The notes below the pieces were generated by a model, which saw nothing but the letters and a program-made list of their open reading frames with translations, made no database searches and was not told where the DNA came from. The position numbers were made by a program, and so were the translations under genes. Positions 36,098 through 45,533 of a DNA stretch of 64,000 nt are shown here, piece by piece; the stretch's first letter is position 1; every line of letters begins with the position of its first letter. This stretch comes from Zychaea mexicana (Eukaryota; Mucoromycota; Mucoromycetes; Mucorales; Lichtheimiaceae). The DNA lies in NCBI RefSeq assembly GCF_025766255.1, contig NW_026516725.1:62001-126000 (forward strand), read 5' to 3'.

Positions 36098-37483
36098 GGG
36101 GGTGTTTGCGGAGGCGAAAGTGGTGGATGCAGCGATAGGGCAGGAAGAGACGGAAGGGAAGAATAGCTGTAAGGTGTTGCACTGGCAGTTGTGGTGATAG
36201 TGACAGCGATGGGTGGAGCGGAGGAGGTACGCAGAAGGATAGGGACGGGAACGGACTTGTTGATGAGGACAGTAGTGGCGGTGGGTTGAAAGAGCGACTG
36301 CGGGGACGAATGGAACGGAAGAAGCGAACAGCGGCAAGTAATAGTGGTGACGGTGGCGGTAGCGGATTTCACGCTGGGAGGTTAACTACTAGCAGCAGTT
36401 TTCATTGAAAACTATTAGTTAAGAATTATTTAGGGGTTGAGAATTTCTCTTGTGGTTGAGAATTTTCAAAATTGAATTTTATAATAATAATAAAATATGG
36501 AGCCTGAACTTAATATTGAAGAACAAATAAATAATGAAGTAGATAAAATTGTTATTAAAATTGAAAATTTTTAGATACTAATTGGCCTATAATACATTAT
36601 AATTATAAATATAGAGTAGAAATAAAACATATAAAATTAATAAATGAAATCAAAAAAGAATTAGTAGATAAATTAGGATATATTGCAGTTTTTTTCTTTT
36701 TAACAGTAATATATACAAATAAGGAATATCCAGGACCATATTTTGAAATTGAAAAAGGACTATTTTTGTTTTATCATTTAGTTTCAGGTATTTCAGGAAT
36801 AGATATAAATAGATATCTTCCTCAAAGTAGCTTTCATAAATATTATAAAAAATTTTGGATGGATGAAGAAAATTATAAAAGGATAAATAAAATTATAAAT
36901 GAATCATTAAAAAATATGTTTTCTTCCATAAAATTAAGAGTACTATCAGCACATAAATATAATCCATCATTATTCAAACATGTAACATTAATAATTGATA
37001 GCCATGATAGTAGAATTAATTATTTTAATACAGATATAAAACGTGACAAATTATTTTCTTATAAATTTAAAAAAAATGGACTTAGAACTCAAATTATTAG
37101 TGATATAAATGATATGATATTATATATTTCAAAAACTGATATGTGTGCAGAAAGCTTAGATGGAAGTATGTTTTTATATATGAAGCTATATAGTAAATTT
37201 AATAATTATGATGCTTTAGCAATGGATGGAGGATATACACTTTTTGTTAATCAACTTATTGAATTATCTAGTCAAAAAGGATTTGATTTTAATAATAGTA
37301 AGTTTATATATCCTATTAGAAAAGATGTTAACGTTGATTTGAATGCAGATGAAAGATATTTTAATGATGTTTTTGGAAGTTTTCGTTCTAAAGTAGAAAA
37401 TCAATTTTCTGAAATCGGTAACAAAGTTAATAGATTTAGTAATAGTAATTCAATTGCTAAAATTGATAATATCAAATTTTATA

Positions 37484-37491
37484 ATTTACAG
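37484..37491. repeat. Left target-site duplication of the hAT element (ATTTACAG)
   Basis: ATTTACAG directly precedes the hAT terminus and is repeated exactly at 41121-41128. Eight base pairs is the target duplication length expected for hAT transposases. Confidence 0.9.
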
Positions 37492-37504
37492 TAAGGGTCC
37501 TCAC

Positions 37505-37615
37505 GGGCCGGGCCGGGACGGTTCTCTGCCAGAACCGTCCCGAGCACAATGTACATCAGAACCGACTCGACCCGGCCCGAGAACCGACCCGAGAACCGAG
37601 ATTAGAACCGAGTTC
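37505..37615. repeat. Left subterminal GAACCG array of the hAT
   Basis: GAACCG or its complement occurs about six times in this 110-bp stretch, in both orientations, beside GGCCCG words. A matching array is present at the other end (40990-41105). Such subterminal repeats are usually binding sites of hAT transposases; this role is inferred. Confidence 0.7.
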
Positions 37616-38579
37616 TTCAACTGCAATTTCAAGAGGGATGGAATTACACAAGATTACAATGATAATCGCGTGAATCGAAGGGAAGGCGTAATTATTGTAG
37701 TGCATAGCGAAATTTGTGAATAGAAAATGTGTTTTATTTCAATTGTGGATATACAGTATGACCGTGCGTGGTTGATTGTTGAATTAAAGTATGAAATGTG
37801 TTCTAATCGCTGATCTGGTGGGGGGATTTCAGAGATTGCCGGAAAAAAGATTGCTGTATCAATTGTGTAATGACGTGTGTACAGATTGCTGAGAAGACAA
37901 TTTTGACGTGCCTTTGGTTTGGTTCGCAGCATTAAACGCTGCGTGCTCAGCAGTGCTAATTATACTTATACTGCTAATAACGAATGGACACGAACGATTA
38001 AAGGAAGAACACTGAAAGCAAAAATCGCGCACTCAGCAGTGGTACAGCTCAGCATGCTGCTGACTTCTAAAAACTTCCTTTTACGAAATGACAGGCGAGG
38101 TATTACTTAGCACTATTTGAAGAGAAGCTGCCGTTTGGTATCATTATCCTCAACGCGTCATGGAAAGTATAAAAGCAACAACTTTATTTTTGGGCAAAAT
38201 AACTCAACTATTTACTTACATACAGCTTGAACCATTCTACTCTATATCCGTACCTTTTTATATCACATCCAACGCAATGACCTACCCAAACTACTCAGTT
38301 GGCTCCAGCTCTGACGACGCTCGTGGTGCTCTTTCTGATCGCGTAAGATTAATCTAAGATACTCCATCATATGCAATATCACCTGCAACCAGCTGATGAT
38401 AGTACCATTTTATAGAGAGAGTCCAGCCGTAATTCGTCCTTATCCAACACAAGTCGTTCGTTATCAAGTTTTGTTCCTCCTTCCCTAGCCCGTGATCAAT
38501 CCAACGTCTCCATGGCGTCAGTCGGTTCGCATGTAATGGACACTGATGAAGAGTGCTTCGATGATTCCGCTTCCATGAT

Positions 38580-40717
38580 CGACCACTAAGAAATCACACA
38601 GCTTGCCGGTGACGGCGCGAACATTGACACGAGCGGTAAAGAAAAGCAGTCAGTAAGCAGCTGGGTTCTCACTCATGAATACGGCAAACGCGTCTCTATC
38701 AACGGTCAACCGAAATCAAGTGCCAGCGGCCTGGTTGCAACAAGGTGTACGACGCAAAGCAAGGTAATACGTCTGGGCTTGTGAAGCACCTGAAGAATGT
38801 CCATCGAATCACGCAAACAACTGGTCCGCACGTTCAGGGGAACAAGCGCCAAGCCGGCCCAATGGACCAGCATGTCGAATTTAAGCGTAAGCGTACGTTT
38901 GAAAAGGGCGCCTTCCAACGACAATTCGTCAAATTTTTGGTCAAGAGCAAGCTCCCATTTACTTTGGCCGAAAGCGAAGAATTGCAGGAGTTGTTCTACA
39001 TGGCACAATCAGCACCTACGCAAGAATCCGTCAAGCTTTTGAATGCTGACAGTATGTCGAGAAAGGTAAACTTCGTTTCATGTTTTGTTAAACAAGGATT
39101 CAGACATATACTTAACTTTCACTGAAATAGCTGGACGAAGAATACGTCAGAGCCAAAGAACAAACCGCCGCCTTGCTCAAGAGCGTGCCAAAAATTTCTT
39201 GCACCGTCGACAGCTGGACCAGCCCATTCCGGCAAGAATTTCTTGGTGTGACAGCACACTGGATGTGCAGATCGACGTGGACTCTGCAAGAAGTTCGCCT
39301 AGGGTTCCAGCCTTTGGAAGGTCCACATACTGGAGAGAACCTTGCCGACGCCTTCTTGAAAGTCTTGGATGAGTTCGATCTTTGTTCGAGGCTTTTCACA
39401 ATTACGAGTGACAACGCATCGAATATGACCAAGATGATGACCGTAATCGAACGACGCGCGAAAGAGAAAGATTGGTAAGTTACTGGGATTATGCTGCTTT
39501 GCCAAGATACTCATAAAAAACTATGTGCTCACCAACAACTTATAAAACCAAGGCCATTCCGCAAAGACATCCATCATATCCCTTGTGTTGGACACGTCCT
39601 TAACTTGGCAATTTAGGATATCCTGCGAGTTGGTCTTTCAGCACAGGCACCAGAAGAAGAAATCGTTGACGACGACGAAGAACAAATGCCTACCAACTCT
39701 AATGTGCTGGTCAAACTACGAAGAGGCGTTACCAAGATAAGGTAGTCATCAGTTAATTAAGCATTAAACTATTTTTCAAGTGATTAACAGGTTTTGATCT
39801 ATTACCTTAGATCGTCACCGCAACGCTTACAGAAGAAGTTCCTGTGTACCTTAAACAACGAAGGCTGTCCCAAACTCAAGCTCATTCCTGATGTCCGTAC
39901 TCGTTGGAATTCGACGTTTGAAATGATCACGCGGGCTATCGCGGTCGAGGCTGGCTACAACGCAATGTGCACTGAGGCGCTGGCACAGTATAGGTTGACT
40001 GCACAAGAATGGGAGCGCCTGAAGCAGATCCGTGCTCTCCTTGAGCCGTTCGAGAAAGTGACCAAGAGGTTGTCAGCCAGCAAGTCGCATGCCACCATCA
40101 ACCTCACCATCCTTTGCTATAACCATCTGATGGACAGGCTTGAGGACTATAAGACCAGCCCATCCACACCCATCGACCTGTGCGAAGCAGCGGAAGTCGG
40201 TCTCGTTAAGCTGCGAAAGTATTACGGCAAGACTGACACGTCCAACGTTTATGCGTGCGCCACTGCAATGGATCCTAGCCTGAAGTTTGTCTGATGGGCT
40301 AAGAGCGGCTGGGAAAGGGAATGGCAGGAGTATAGCCAGCAAATTGTCCGGGATACCTGGTCGACGTTCAAGGATCGCGCGGATGTCGATATCAAAGTGA
40401 GCGAGCAGCTGCAGGAGATGTATACGTTGTACCGGATCGACCGAAGCCAAGACGAATTAGAGGAATACATTGGCGAACAACCGATGATGCCAATGGTGGA
40501 AGCAGGCAAGCACACAGAGCTAATCTTCTGGGAGTCCCAGTCACAGAAATGGCCGAACTTAAGCAACATGGCTGTACAATACTTGGCGGTGCCAGCAACA
40601 TCGACTCCTTCTGAGCGTTCTTTCTCGGCAGCTCGACATTTGCTACCGTACACCCGCAATCGTTTGTCTGAGGAAACTATAAAAAAGTTAATGCTTTTGA
40701 ACTCCTGGTACCCTTAA
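38580..40717 (+). pseudogene. hAT transposase, inactivated
   Basis: The N-terminal BED finger is readable in one frame (KCQRPGCNKVY then HLKNVH, near 38727-38800) but is out of phase with the preceding segment. After an intron, the RNase H-like core follows: SCTVDSWTSPFRQEFLGVTA, FTITSDNASNMTKMM and a HIPCVGHVLNLAI block. RTRWNSTFEM comes next, and the C-terminal dimerisation region YLAVPATSTPSERSFSAA ends NSWYP at 40717. Two in-frame stops break it, TAG at 39614-39616 and TGA at 40292-40294, besides the early frame shift. The copy cannot make a full protein, yet the domains are well preserved, so inactivation looks fairly recent. Confidence 0.85.
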
Positions 40718-40989
40718 AATTTTTTGGCTTTTCCTCTTTTCTCCTTTGTTCCTGCCAACTCCGTCCCTTTTCTCTTGTCTTTGCACTTTCTTTTTCATAC
40801 TTTCTTTTACTCCACCCATTTCACAACCTTTCTTTTTTTAATAGATAGATATAAGTTATATAACATATTGATTTTTCTTAGAAGAAATAAATAAACCTAC
40901 GCTCGGAAAAACACAACTTCACTCATCCCTCCATTAACAATTATTCTTGCACAGTCAATGCATTTAGTTGCAATGACACGACGAATCTA

Positions 40990-41105
40990 TAGTCGGTTCC
41001 TCGGTTCCAACCAAAGAGAACCGAGTCGGTTCTGGTTCGGTTCTTCCATGGAACCGGCCCGACCAGAACCGACCTGACCCAACTTTTGGATCGGTTCTTC
41101 GGTTC
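40990..41105. repeat. Right subterminal GAACCG/CGGTTC array of the hAT
   Basis: About nine copies of CGGTTC or GAACCG lie within this 115-bp stretch directly inside the right terminus. They mirror the left array. Confidence 0.75.
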
Positions 41106-41120
41106 CTATGAGGATCCTTA

Positions 41121-41128
41121 ATTTACAG
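41121..41128. repeat. Right target-site duplication of the hAT element (ATTTACAG)
   Basis: Exact second copy of the 8-bp word found at 37484-37491. The AT-rich transposase frame resumes immediately after it. Confidence 0.9.
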
Positions 41129-41743
41129 TTCCGTTTAGCATATTTATTGAAAAATATAAATAAATTTAGTAATAGATTTAATATAAATATACAAGCACAT
41201 CATAAATCATGGGAAACTAAAGATTTTGAGTTTCCTTATGAAGCTAAATTAGTAGATATTGTTATTAGTAATTCTATAGAACAAGCAAAAAGAAAAGATG
41301 AAATGTTAGAATTACAGAAAAATTTATTATCTTTAAATATAAATAATGAAAGAATGGAAGTTGATAATTATAGTGACAAAAATTTAGAAGATAGTAGTGA
41401 AGATGATATACCAAAATTTAATGAAAAGAAACGGCGTAGAAAAGGTAAAGGAAAAGAAAGAGAAAATAATATACAATTTATAAGAAATATAGGAGATAAT
41501 AGTGAATCATATGAAATAGAAAAAATTACTGGACATAAATATCAAAACAATATATACATGTTTTCAGTTAAGTGGAAAAATTATAATCATAAACATAATA
41601 GTTGGTTATCAGCTAATAAATTTAATGAAAAAGATTTATTAATAGCATATATCGAAAAGCATAATATAGATACAGAATTATAAATATCTATGGCAAAATA
41701 CCATTAAAACATAAGAAAAAAGGATTCCCTATAGTTATTTTTA

Positions 41744-42158
41744 TTAGTTTTCTTTTTTTTTCTTTTTTATAATAGGGTTATCTACCTCTTGTATAGTATT
41801 TTCACTTTTTATTATTTTTTCTTCCCTTTTTTTAGGTATATGGTCTGGATTATGTTTTCTACAGACATATTTTTTTTTATTCCCATTTTTAGTTATTTTT
41901 TTTTCCACAGAATTTGCCATTATTCTTTCCCGGTCTAAACTTATGAACACAAAAGTCATTATGCATAGAAAGGTATAGAAAATGGTCTGAAGAAAATAGT
42001 TTTTTTATTTTGTTATTTAATTTTTTTTTGAGTTTTTTAATAATATTTTGTTCTATAAAGTAATCAAATTCAGATTCTATAAAGGTGTTTAATTCATTAC
42101 GTAAATTTAAAGATAACTGAATGTGGTTAATTGAAAGAAATTCATTTAGAGCAACCAT
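41744..42158 (-). pseudogene. Accessory Cys/His-containing ORF of the AT-rich element, frameshifted
   Basis: The reading begins at 42158 (MVALNEFLSINHIQLSLNLR) and reaches a Cys/His segment (FCVHKFRPGKNNGKFCGKK). It must then change frame at an A-run near 41905 to continue with NGNKKKYVCRKHNPDHIPKK. The spacing C..H...C...C..H suggests a small zinc-binding module and the C-terminus is very basic. It is convergent with the transposase and shares its extreme AT codon bias, so it probably belongs to the same element. PIF/Harbinger-type elements commonly carry a second DNA-binding ORF, but no Myb-like signature is seen here. Function unknown. Confidence 0.5.
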
Positions 42159-42342
42159 TCTAAGATATTATTTTTATATAATAAAACAAATTCAATTTTG
42201 TTTTAAAATAATTTTTTTAAATATGCATGATTTCAAACTCCGAAGATAAGAAACTTCAATAATTTATATAAAATCTACCAAACAATCTCAAACATCAGCA
42301 TAATGATTACCCCTCTGTGCGATAAAAAGAAAAGAAAACGCG

Positions 42343-42350
42343 TGACGTCA
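42343..42350. promoter_or_regulatory. CRE-like palindrome TGACGTCA
   Basis: A perfect CREB/ATF-type site lies about 84 bp upstream of the ATG at 42434, in a short stretch of host-like composition between two AT-rich blocks. A promoter role is inferred from the motif and position only. Confidence 0.45.
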
Positions 42351-42433
42351 CGGCCTTTGAAATTTTCATGACAATAAAAAAAAGTAGTTTCCAGCTCTCC
42401 TTTTTTCTTCTTTACTAGCATCTATATTCCAAA

Positions 42434-42547
42434 ATGTCAGAAACCGATAAGCCCTTGTCTTATGCCCTGTGTGCACTGCTGATGTATCCAATCGCTTTAG
42501 CGTATATCGCCTGTCGTTGGCTAATTGCCACGGGAGTAAATCCTTAA
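42434..42547 (+). CDS. Tiny membrane-peptide ORF or first exon
   Basis: A 37-codon frame starts MSETDKPLSYALCALLMYPI and contains one hydrophobic segment (ALLMYPIALAYIACRWLI). It follows a pyrimidine-rich leader and the CRE-like site. Just before the stop, GGAGTAAAT could be a splice donor (after 42535), in which case this is only exon 1 and the downstream AT-rich DNA lies in its intron. No downstream exon could be identified. The codon use is host-like, unlike its surroundings. Confidence 0.4.
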   Translation: MSETDKPLSYALCALLMYPIALAYIACRWLIATGVNP

Positions 42548-42605
42548 CTGTAATTCCTTAAAAGGTTTTATTGATCAAAGGTAAATCATTGTTTAAAGAT
42601 ATATT
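42533..42605. repeat. Second copy of the AT-rich segment start
   Basis: About 70 bp closely match 35563-35635 in direct orientation (shared core AATTCYTTAAAAGGTTTTAT, then a TTGTTTAAA block). The similarity begins exactly where host-like coding sequence ends in both places. Confidence 0.6.
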
Positions 42606-42631
42606 GTATTTTTCAGCAATGAAGAGACAGT

Positions 42632-42757
42632 CTCAGAGAAAATAAGAGAAAATTATTGGATAAAATAAGAGAAAATTATTAGATCAATTAAGAGAAAATT
42701 TTAGATCAATTAAGAGAAAACTGACCAATAAAATAAGAGAAAAACTCAGGAAAAATT
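42632..42757. repeat. Degenerate about 22-bp tandem repeats (AATAAGAGAAAATTATTAGA type)
   Basis: Six consecutive units share AA(T/A)TAAGAGAAAA followed by a variable ATTATTGGAT-like tail. They abut the left TIR of the Tc1-like element but are not mirrored beyond its right TIR. Confidence 0.7.
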
Positions 42758-42810
42758 AAGAGAAAAAAAAAGGGGCAATTAGTAGAAAGCTTATTTATGC
42801 TTTAATCTCA

Positions 42811-44065
42811 TTATAAGTTTTTCTCCAGGGCTAAGCGCTTTTCAAAGAATCTGAGGGAATGGTGGATCCAGCCTTGGCAGTCTTTCTTGGTTACCTTGGA
42901 GCAGGCATCCATGATTCTGGGTGTGAGTGTCTCACCAGTTTCGAAAGGTTTTCTTTTGACACCATACTTCACCTTCGACCAGAATAGCTCAATTGGGTTT
43001 AGGAATAGTGAGTATGGTGGAAGATATGCACACCTAAAGCCTCTGCTTTCTATCAAATTTCTTACTGTAGCTGGCTTATGTATGGGAGCATTGTCCATTA
43101 CCAAGTAAAAGCCCCTCATGTTGTTTTGGTCAAGAACATCCATCACATTACTCAAGTAATTTAGATAATGCTCGGCCCTTGTTCCAATTTTGGCTCTTGT
43201 TGTAACAACTTTACCATCTACTCTTATCTTCTTAGCTCCCGAAACCATTATTGGCTTTCTCAAAGAAATGTCAATAACGCCGGCACTTGAGATGGCACCC
43301 AGGATGGTTATTGTAGTGCCTTTTGAAGCAGGGGATAGTTGTCTTAGCAGGTGCTCCCTTCTTAGACCAGCCACGAGTGTGTGTCATGTGAAGATTGAAT
43401 CCTGCTTCATCCAAAAATACGCAATTGTTCTCAAAGTCCATTTCTCTATCAGCTAGCCATTGAAGGATGGTCTCCTTTCTCTTCTTCAAAGTTTCTTCTG
43501 AATTTCTAGCAGCTGAAATCTTCTCCAACTTCTTCATAGATAGTGCACAGCTGGTCCTAAGATCTCTGTATACTGCAGATGAGCTTGCAGAGAGACTTGG
43601 AAACTCTATGATCAACAACTCGTGTATTCCAGCTACAGTTGTAGTTGAATGCTCATCAACAAGGTCGATAATAAACTTCGAGTGCTTCTCAGTAAGCTCA
43701 GAGACAGTTCCCATTCTGTATCCTCTTTTCGTCTGTTGAGGTACCTCCCTAGTTTTCTGCTACTGCGATTTGAAACGGTAGGCTGATTTTTCATTTATTC
43801 CTGTCTTTAAAGCTGCATCCTTTATAGGTACCTATTCAACTAACAGAGCAATAAGCTTGTTGATATCCTACTGAGTGTATACACGTCTAGCATTGCTAGC
43901 GTCGTCTTTTTTTTCAGTCAGGTCTCTGAGAGGCTTCTCTTCTTTCATATCGCTCTCACTACTCTGCACATCAGCTTCATTTTCCTCCTCATCCGAGCTA
44001 TTACTGGGCTCAACACCCTCATGCCCTTCCTTCAGCTCCATCGTCACATCTTCATCTAACTCCAT
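42811..44065 (-). pseudogene. Tc1-like transposase with acidic N-terminus, inactivated
   Basis: From 44065 the frame begins MELDEDVTMELKEGHEGVE, an acidic region. A helix-turn-helix-like part follows (KDAALKTGINEKSAYRF), broken by three in-frame TAG codons (43868-43870, near 43833 and near 43757). The remaining N-terminal half (MGTVSELTEKHSKFI...) leads to the catalytic core: FLDEAGFNLHMTHTRGWSKK (first Asp), LVMDNAPIHK (second Asp) and LPPYSLFLNPIELFWSKVK (Glu). A one-base frame change occurs near 43310-43330, between the first and second catalytic residues. The DDE_3-type motifs are well preserved, so the copy is not old. The stop is at 42811. Confidence 0.85.
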
Positions 44066-44099
44066 GGGGTATGTACTCTAGTTGTGATATTTCATAAAA

Positions 44100-45060
44100 A
44101 TTAAGAGTTATAAATTTCTTAGGAGTTATAAAAATTCTTTATATTTACAAATTAATTTAGAAAACACAATAAAACATTTCAGAAATTTAATGAAATATCT
44201 ACATATTTTTTTAGAAATTATAACAATATTTAAGAGCTTATTTTATTTATTTTGGTTTTTAATTATATTGAAAATAACAATATTATTTAATAATTCTAAA
44301 CATTTAAAGAAATTGTTATATTTAGAAATTTACTTTACTTTAAAATAAATATAGATTTATCATATCTAACTTATATTTATTTTCAAAATTTTCTATAAGA
44401 ACATTAATTATATAAAATATAAAATCTCTCTCTCTCTCTTCCAGTCTTTGTTGAAGACAAAACCTAGGAACGGAGTGAGCAATGGAGTGACCTCTAGGAG
44501 CGAAGCTCCGACAAAAAGGTTTAATATTTCTACTAGAAAAATACCTGCTGGTATTTTTCACATATAATAACTTATTATAATTCTTAAATATAAAAAAATA
44601 CCCACTGGTGTTTTCTTTAAATTAATATTTTTATTCATTTTTAAAAAACCAAATTTAATATTTTAGAATTTAAAAATGCTTGGCATTTTAAATTCTTATG
44701 TAATAATAAAAAAGAAAAATAAAAATACTCAATTTTTATTTTCTTTTTTTAAAAATAATTAAATTTATTTAGAAAAAATACCAGTAGGTATTTTTTTAAT
44801 ATAATTAATATTAAAAGAAGAGGAGCTTTGCTCACAGAAAAAACTTCGTTTTTTGGTTCACCGTTGGTGAGACTGGAAGGAAGAAGAAGAAGGAGGAAGT
44901 TGTTTATATTTTAAGAATATATAATAACATCATAAATAGTATATTATATTTATAAAGTTAAATTTTGTTTTTAAAATAGATTATTTTAATATGCTCAATT
45001 TAAATCTCAGAAATAATAAAAAAGTTATTTTTAAAAGAAAATTTACAATAATTTTGTAAT
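44100..45060. other. AT-rich interior of the Tc1-like element with multiple short hairpins
   Basis: No gene. Palindromic words recur: AAAAATACCTGCTGGTATTTTT-like hairpins near 44540, 44593 and 44779, and GAGCGAAGCTCC and GAGCTTTGCTC near 44498 and 44824. Otherwise it is nearly pure A/T. Confidence 0.6.
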
Positions 45061-45062
45061 CA

Positions 45063-45215
45063 CTATACTATGAGATGTTCTCCCATGGCTGATGCAGTGA
45101 TGTTATACTCCCACTTCTTTCTCATCATCGACATTACACTGACAATAATCTCGGGTACAGCTTCAATATCTTCGTCGTGTAGAGAGATCTCGTTCATATC
45201 ATAGTCAATATCCAT
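45063..45215 (-). CDS. Small acidic ORF at the 5' end of the Tc1-like element
   Basis: A 50-codon frame, MDIDYDMNEISLHDEDIEAV onward, starts 26 bp inside the right TIR and stops at TAG 45063-45065. Being the first ORF after the TIR, it may be a 5' exon of the transposase gene, whose N-terminus is also acidic. No clear donor was found, so this is uncertain. Confidence 0.4.
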   Translation of the reverse strand: MDIDYDMNEISLHDEDIEAVPEIIVSVMSMMRKKWEYNITASAMGEHLIV

Positions 45216-45533
45216 TTTTTGTTAATAATAGTGAGAAAAGTGCTTTCTACTAATTGCCCTTTTTTTTTCTTTGTACACTCTTTCCGGAAACAATTTGCGC
45301 ATGCAGCCATGAATTTTTCAGTTTGCCCTTTATTCAAGTATTACGGATAACTAATGCGCAAAACGCGCTGAGTAATCATCCAGCGATACCGGTACAATTA
45401 CTTTTTTTGCTTCAAACATCATTTTCATATAGGTTGTGGGGCATCGATATTCCCAGGTTCAAATTTTGCCATACTTTTCTGTCAAATGCCCATCCAAACT
45501 CGTCTGCCACGAGATTCACGCCAGTTGCTTTTT

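Larger units (their letters stand above)
37492..41120. mobile_element. hAT DNA transposon, 3629 bp, with TIRs and 8-bp target duplication
   Basis: The left end starts TAAGGGTCCTCA and the right end is the complement of TAAGGATCCTCA, giving an imperfect short TIR. ATTTACAG is duplicated on both sides. Both subterminal regions (about 37505-37615 and 40990-41105) are packed with GAACCG/CGGTTC words. Inside is a decayed hAT transposase on the plus strand. The body has a balanced base composition, clearly different from the AT-rich transposase gene it entered. Confidence 0.9.
36497..41683 (+). pseudogene. Chromodomain-tailed DDE (DDE_Tnp_4-type) transposase, split by a hAT element
   Basis: ATG at 36497 begins MEPELNIEEQINNEVDKIV and runs to a TAG at 36572, where a T-run (36568-36572) appears one base short; the neighbouring frame continues to 37491. 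Three acidic residues fit a DDE_4 core: IIDSHDS (Asp codon 36997), AMDGGY (37225) and KVENQFSEIG (Glu 37396). The hAT element then interrupts the frame. The coding frame resumes at 41121 and continues in phase with an acidic/basic linker (KKRRRKGKGKER). A chromodomain (41510-41665: YEIEKITGHKYQNN..., VKWKNYNHKHNSWL) retains Tyr, Trp and Trp at aromatic-cage positions. The stop is at 41681-41683. Codon use is extremely AT-biased. The ATG at 41108 lies in the hAT terminus and is fortuitous. Confidence 0.8.
42763..45268. mobile_element. Tc1/mariner-like TIR element, about 2.5 kb
   Basis: The left end is an A9 run followed by GGGGCAATTAGTAGAAAGC (42763-42790). The right end (45242-45268) is its inverted complement with one G fewer. 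Between them are a minus-strand DDE transposase (44065-42811) and an AT-rich 5' section with a small ORF. The exact boundary within the A/T runs and a TA duplication cannot be fixed by eye. Confidence 0.75.

Noticed and set aside
41108..41683. Stand-alone chromodomain gene starting at 41108
   Set aside because: Its ATG and first codons lie in the hAT terminus; the sequence from 41121 continues the interrupted transposase in phase.
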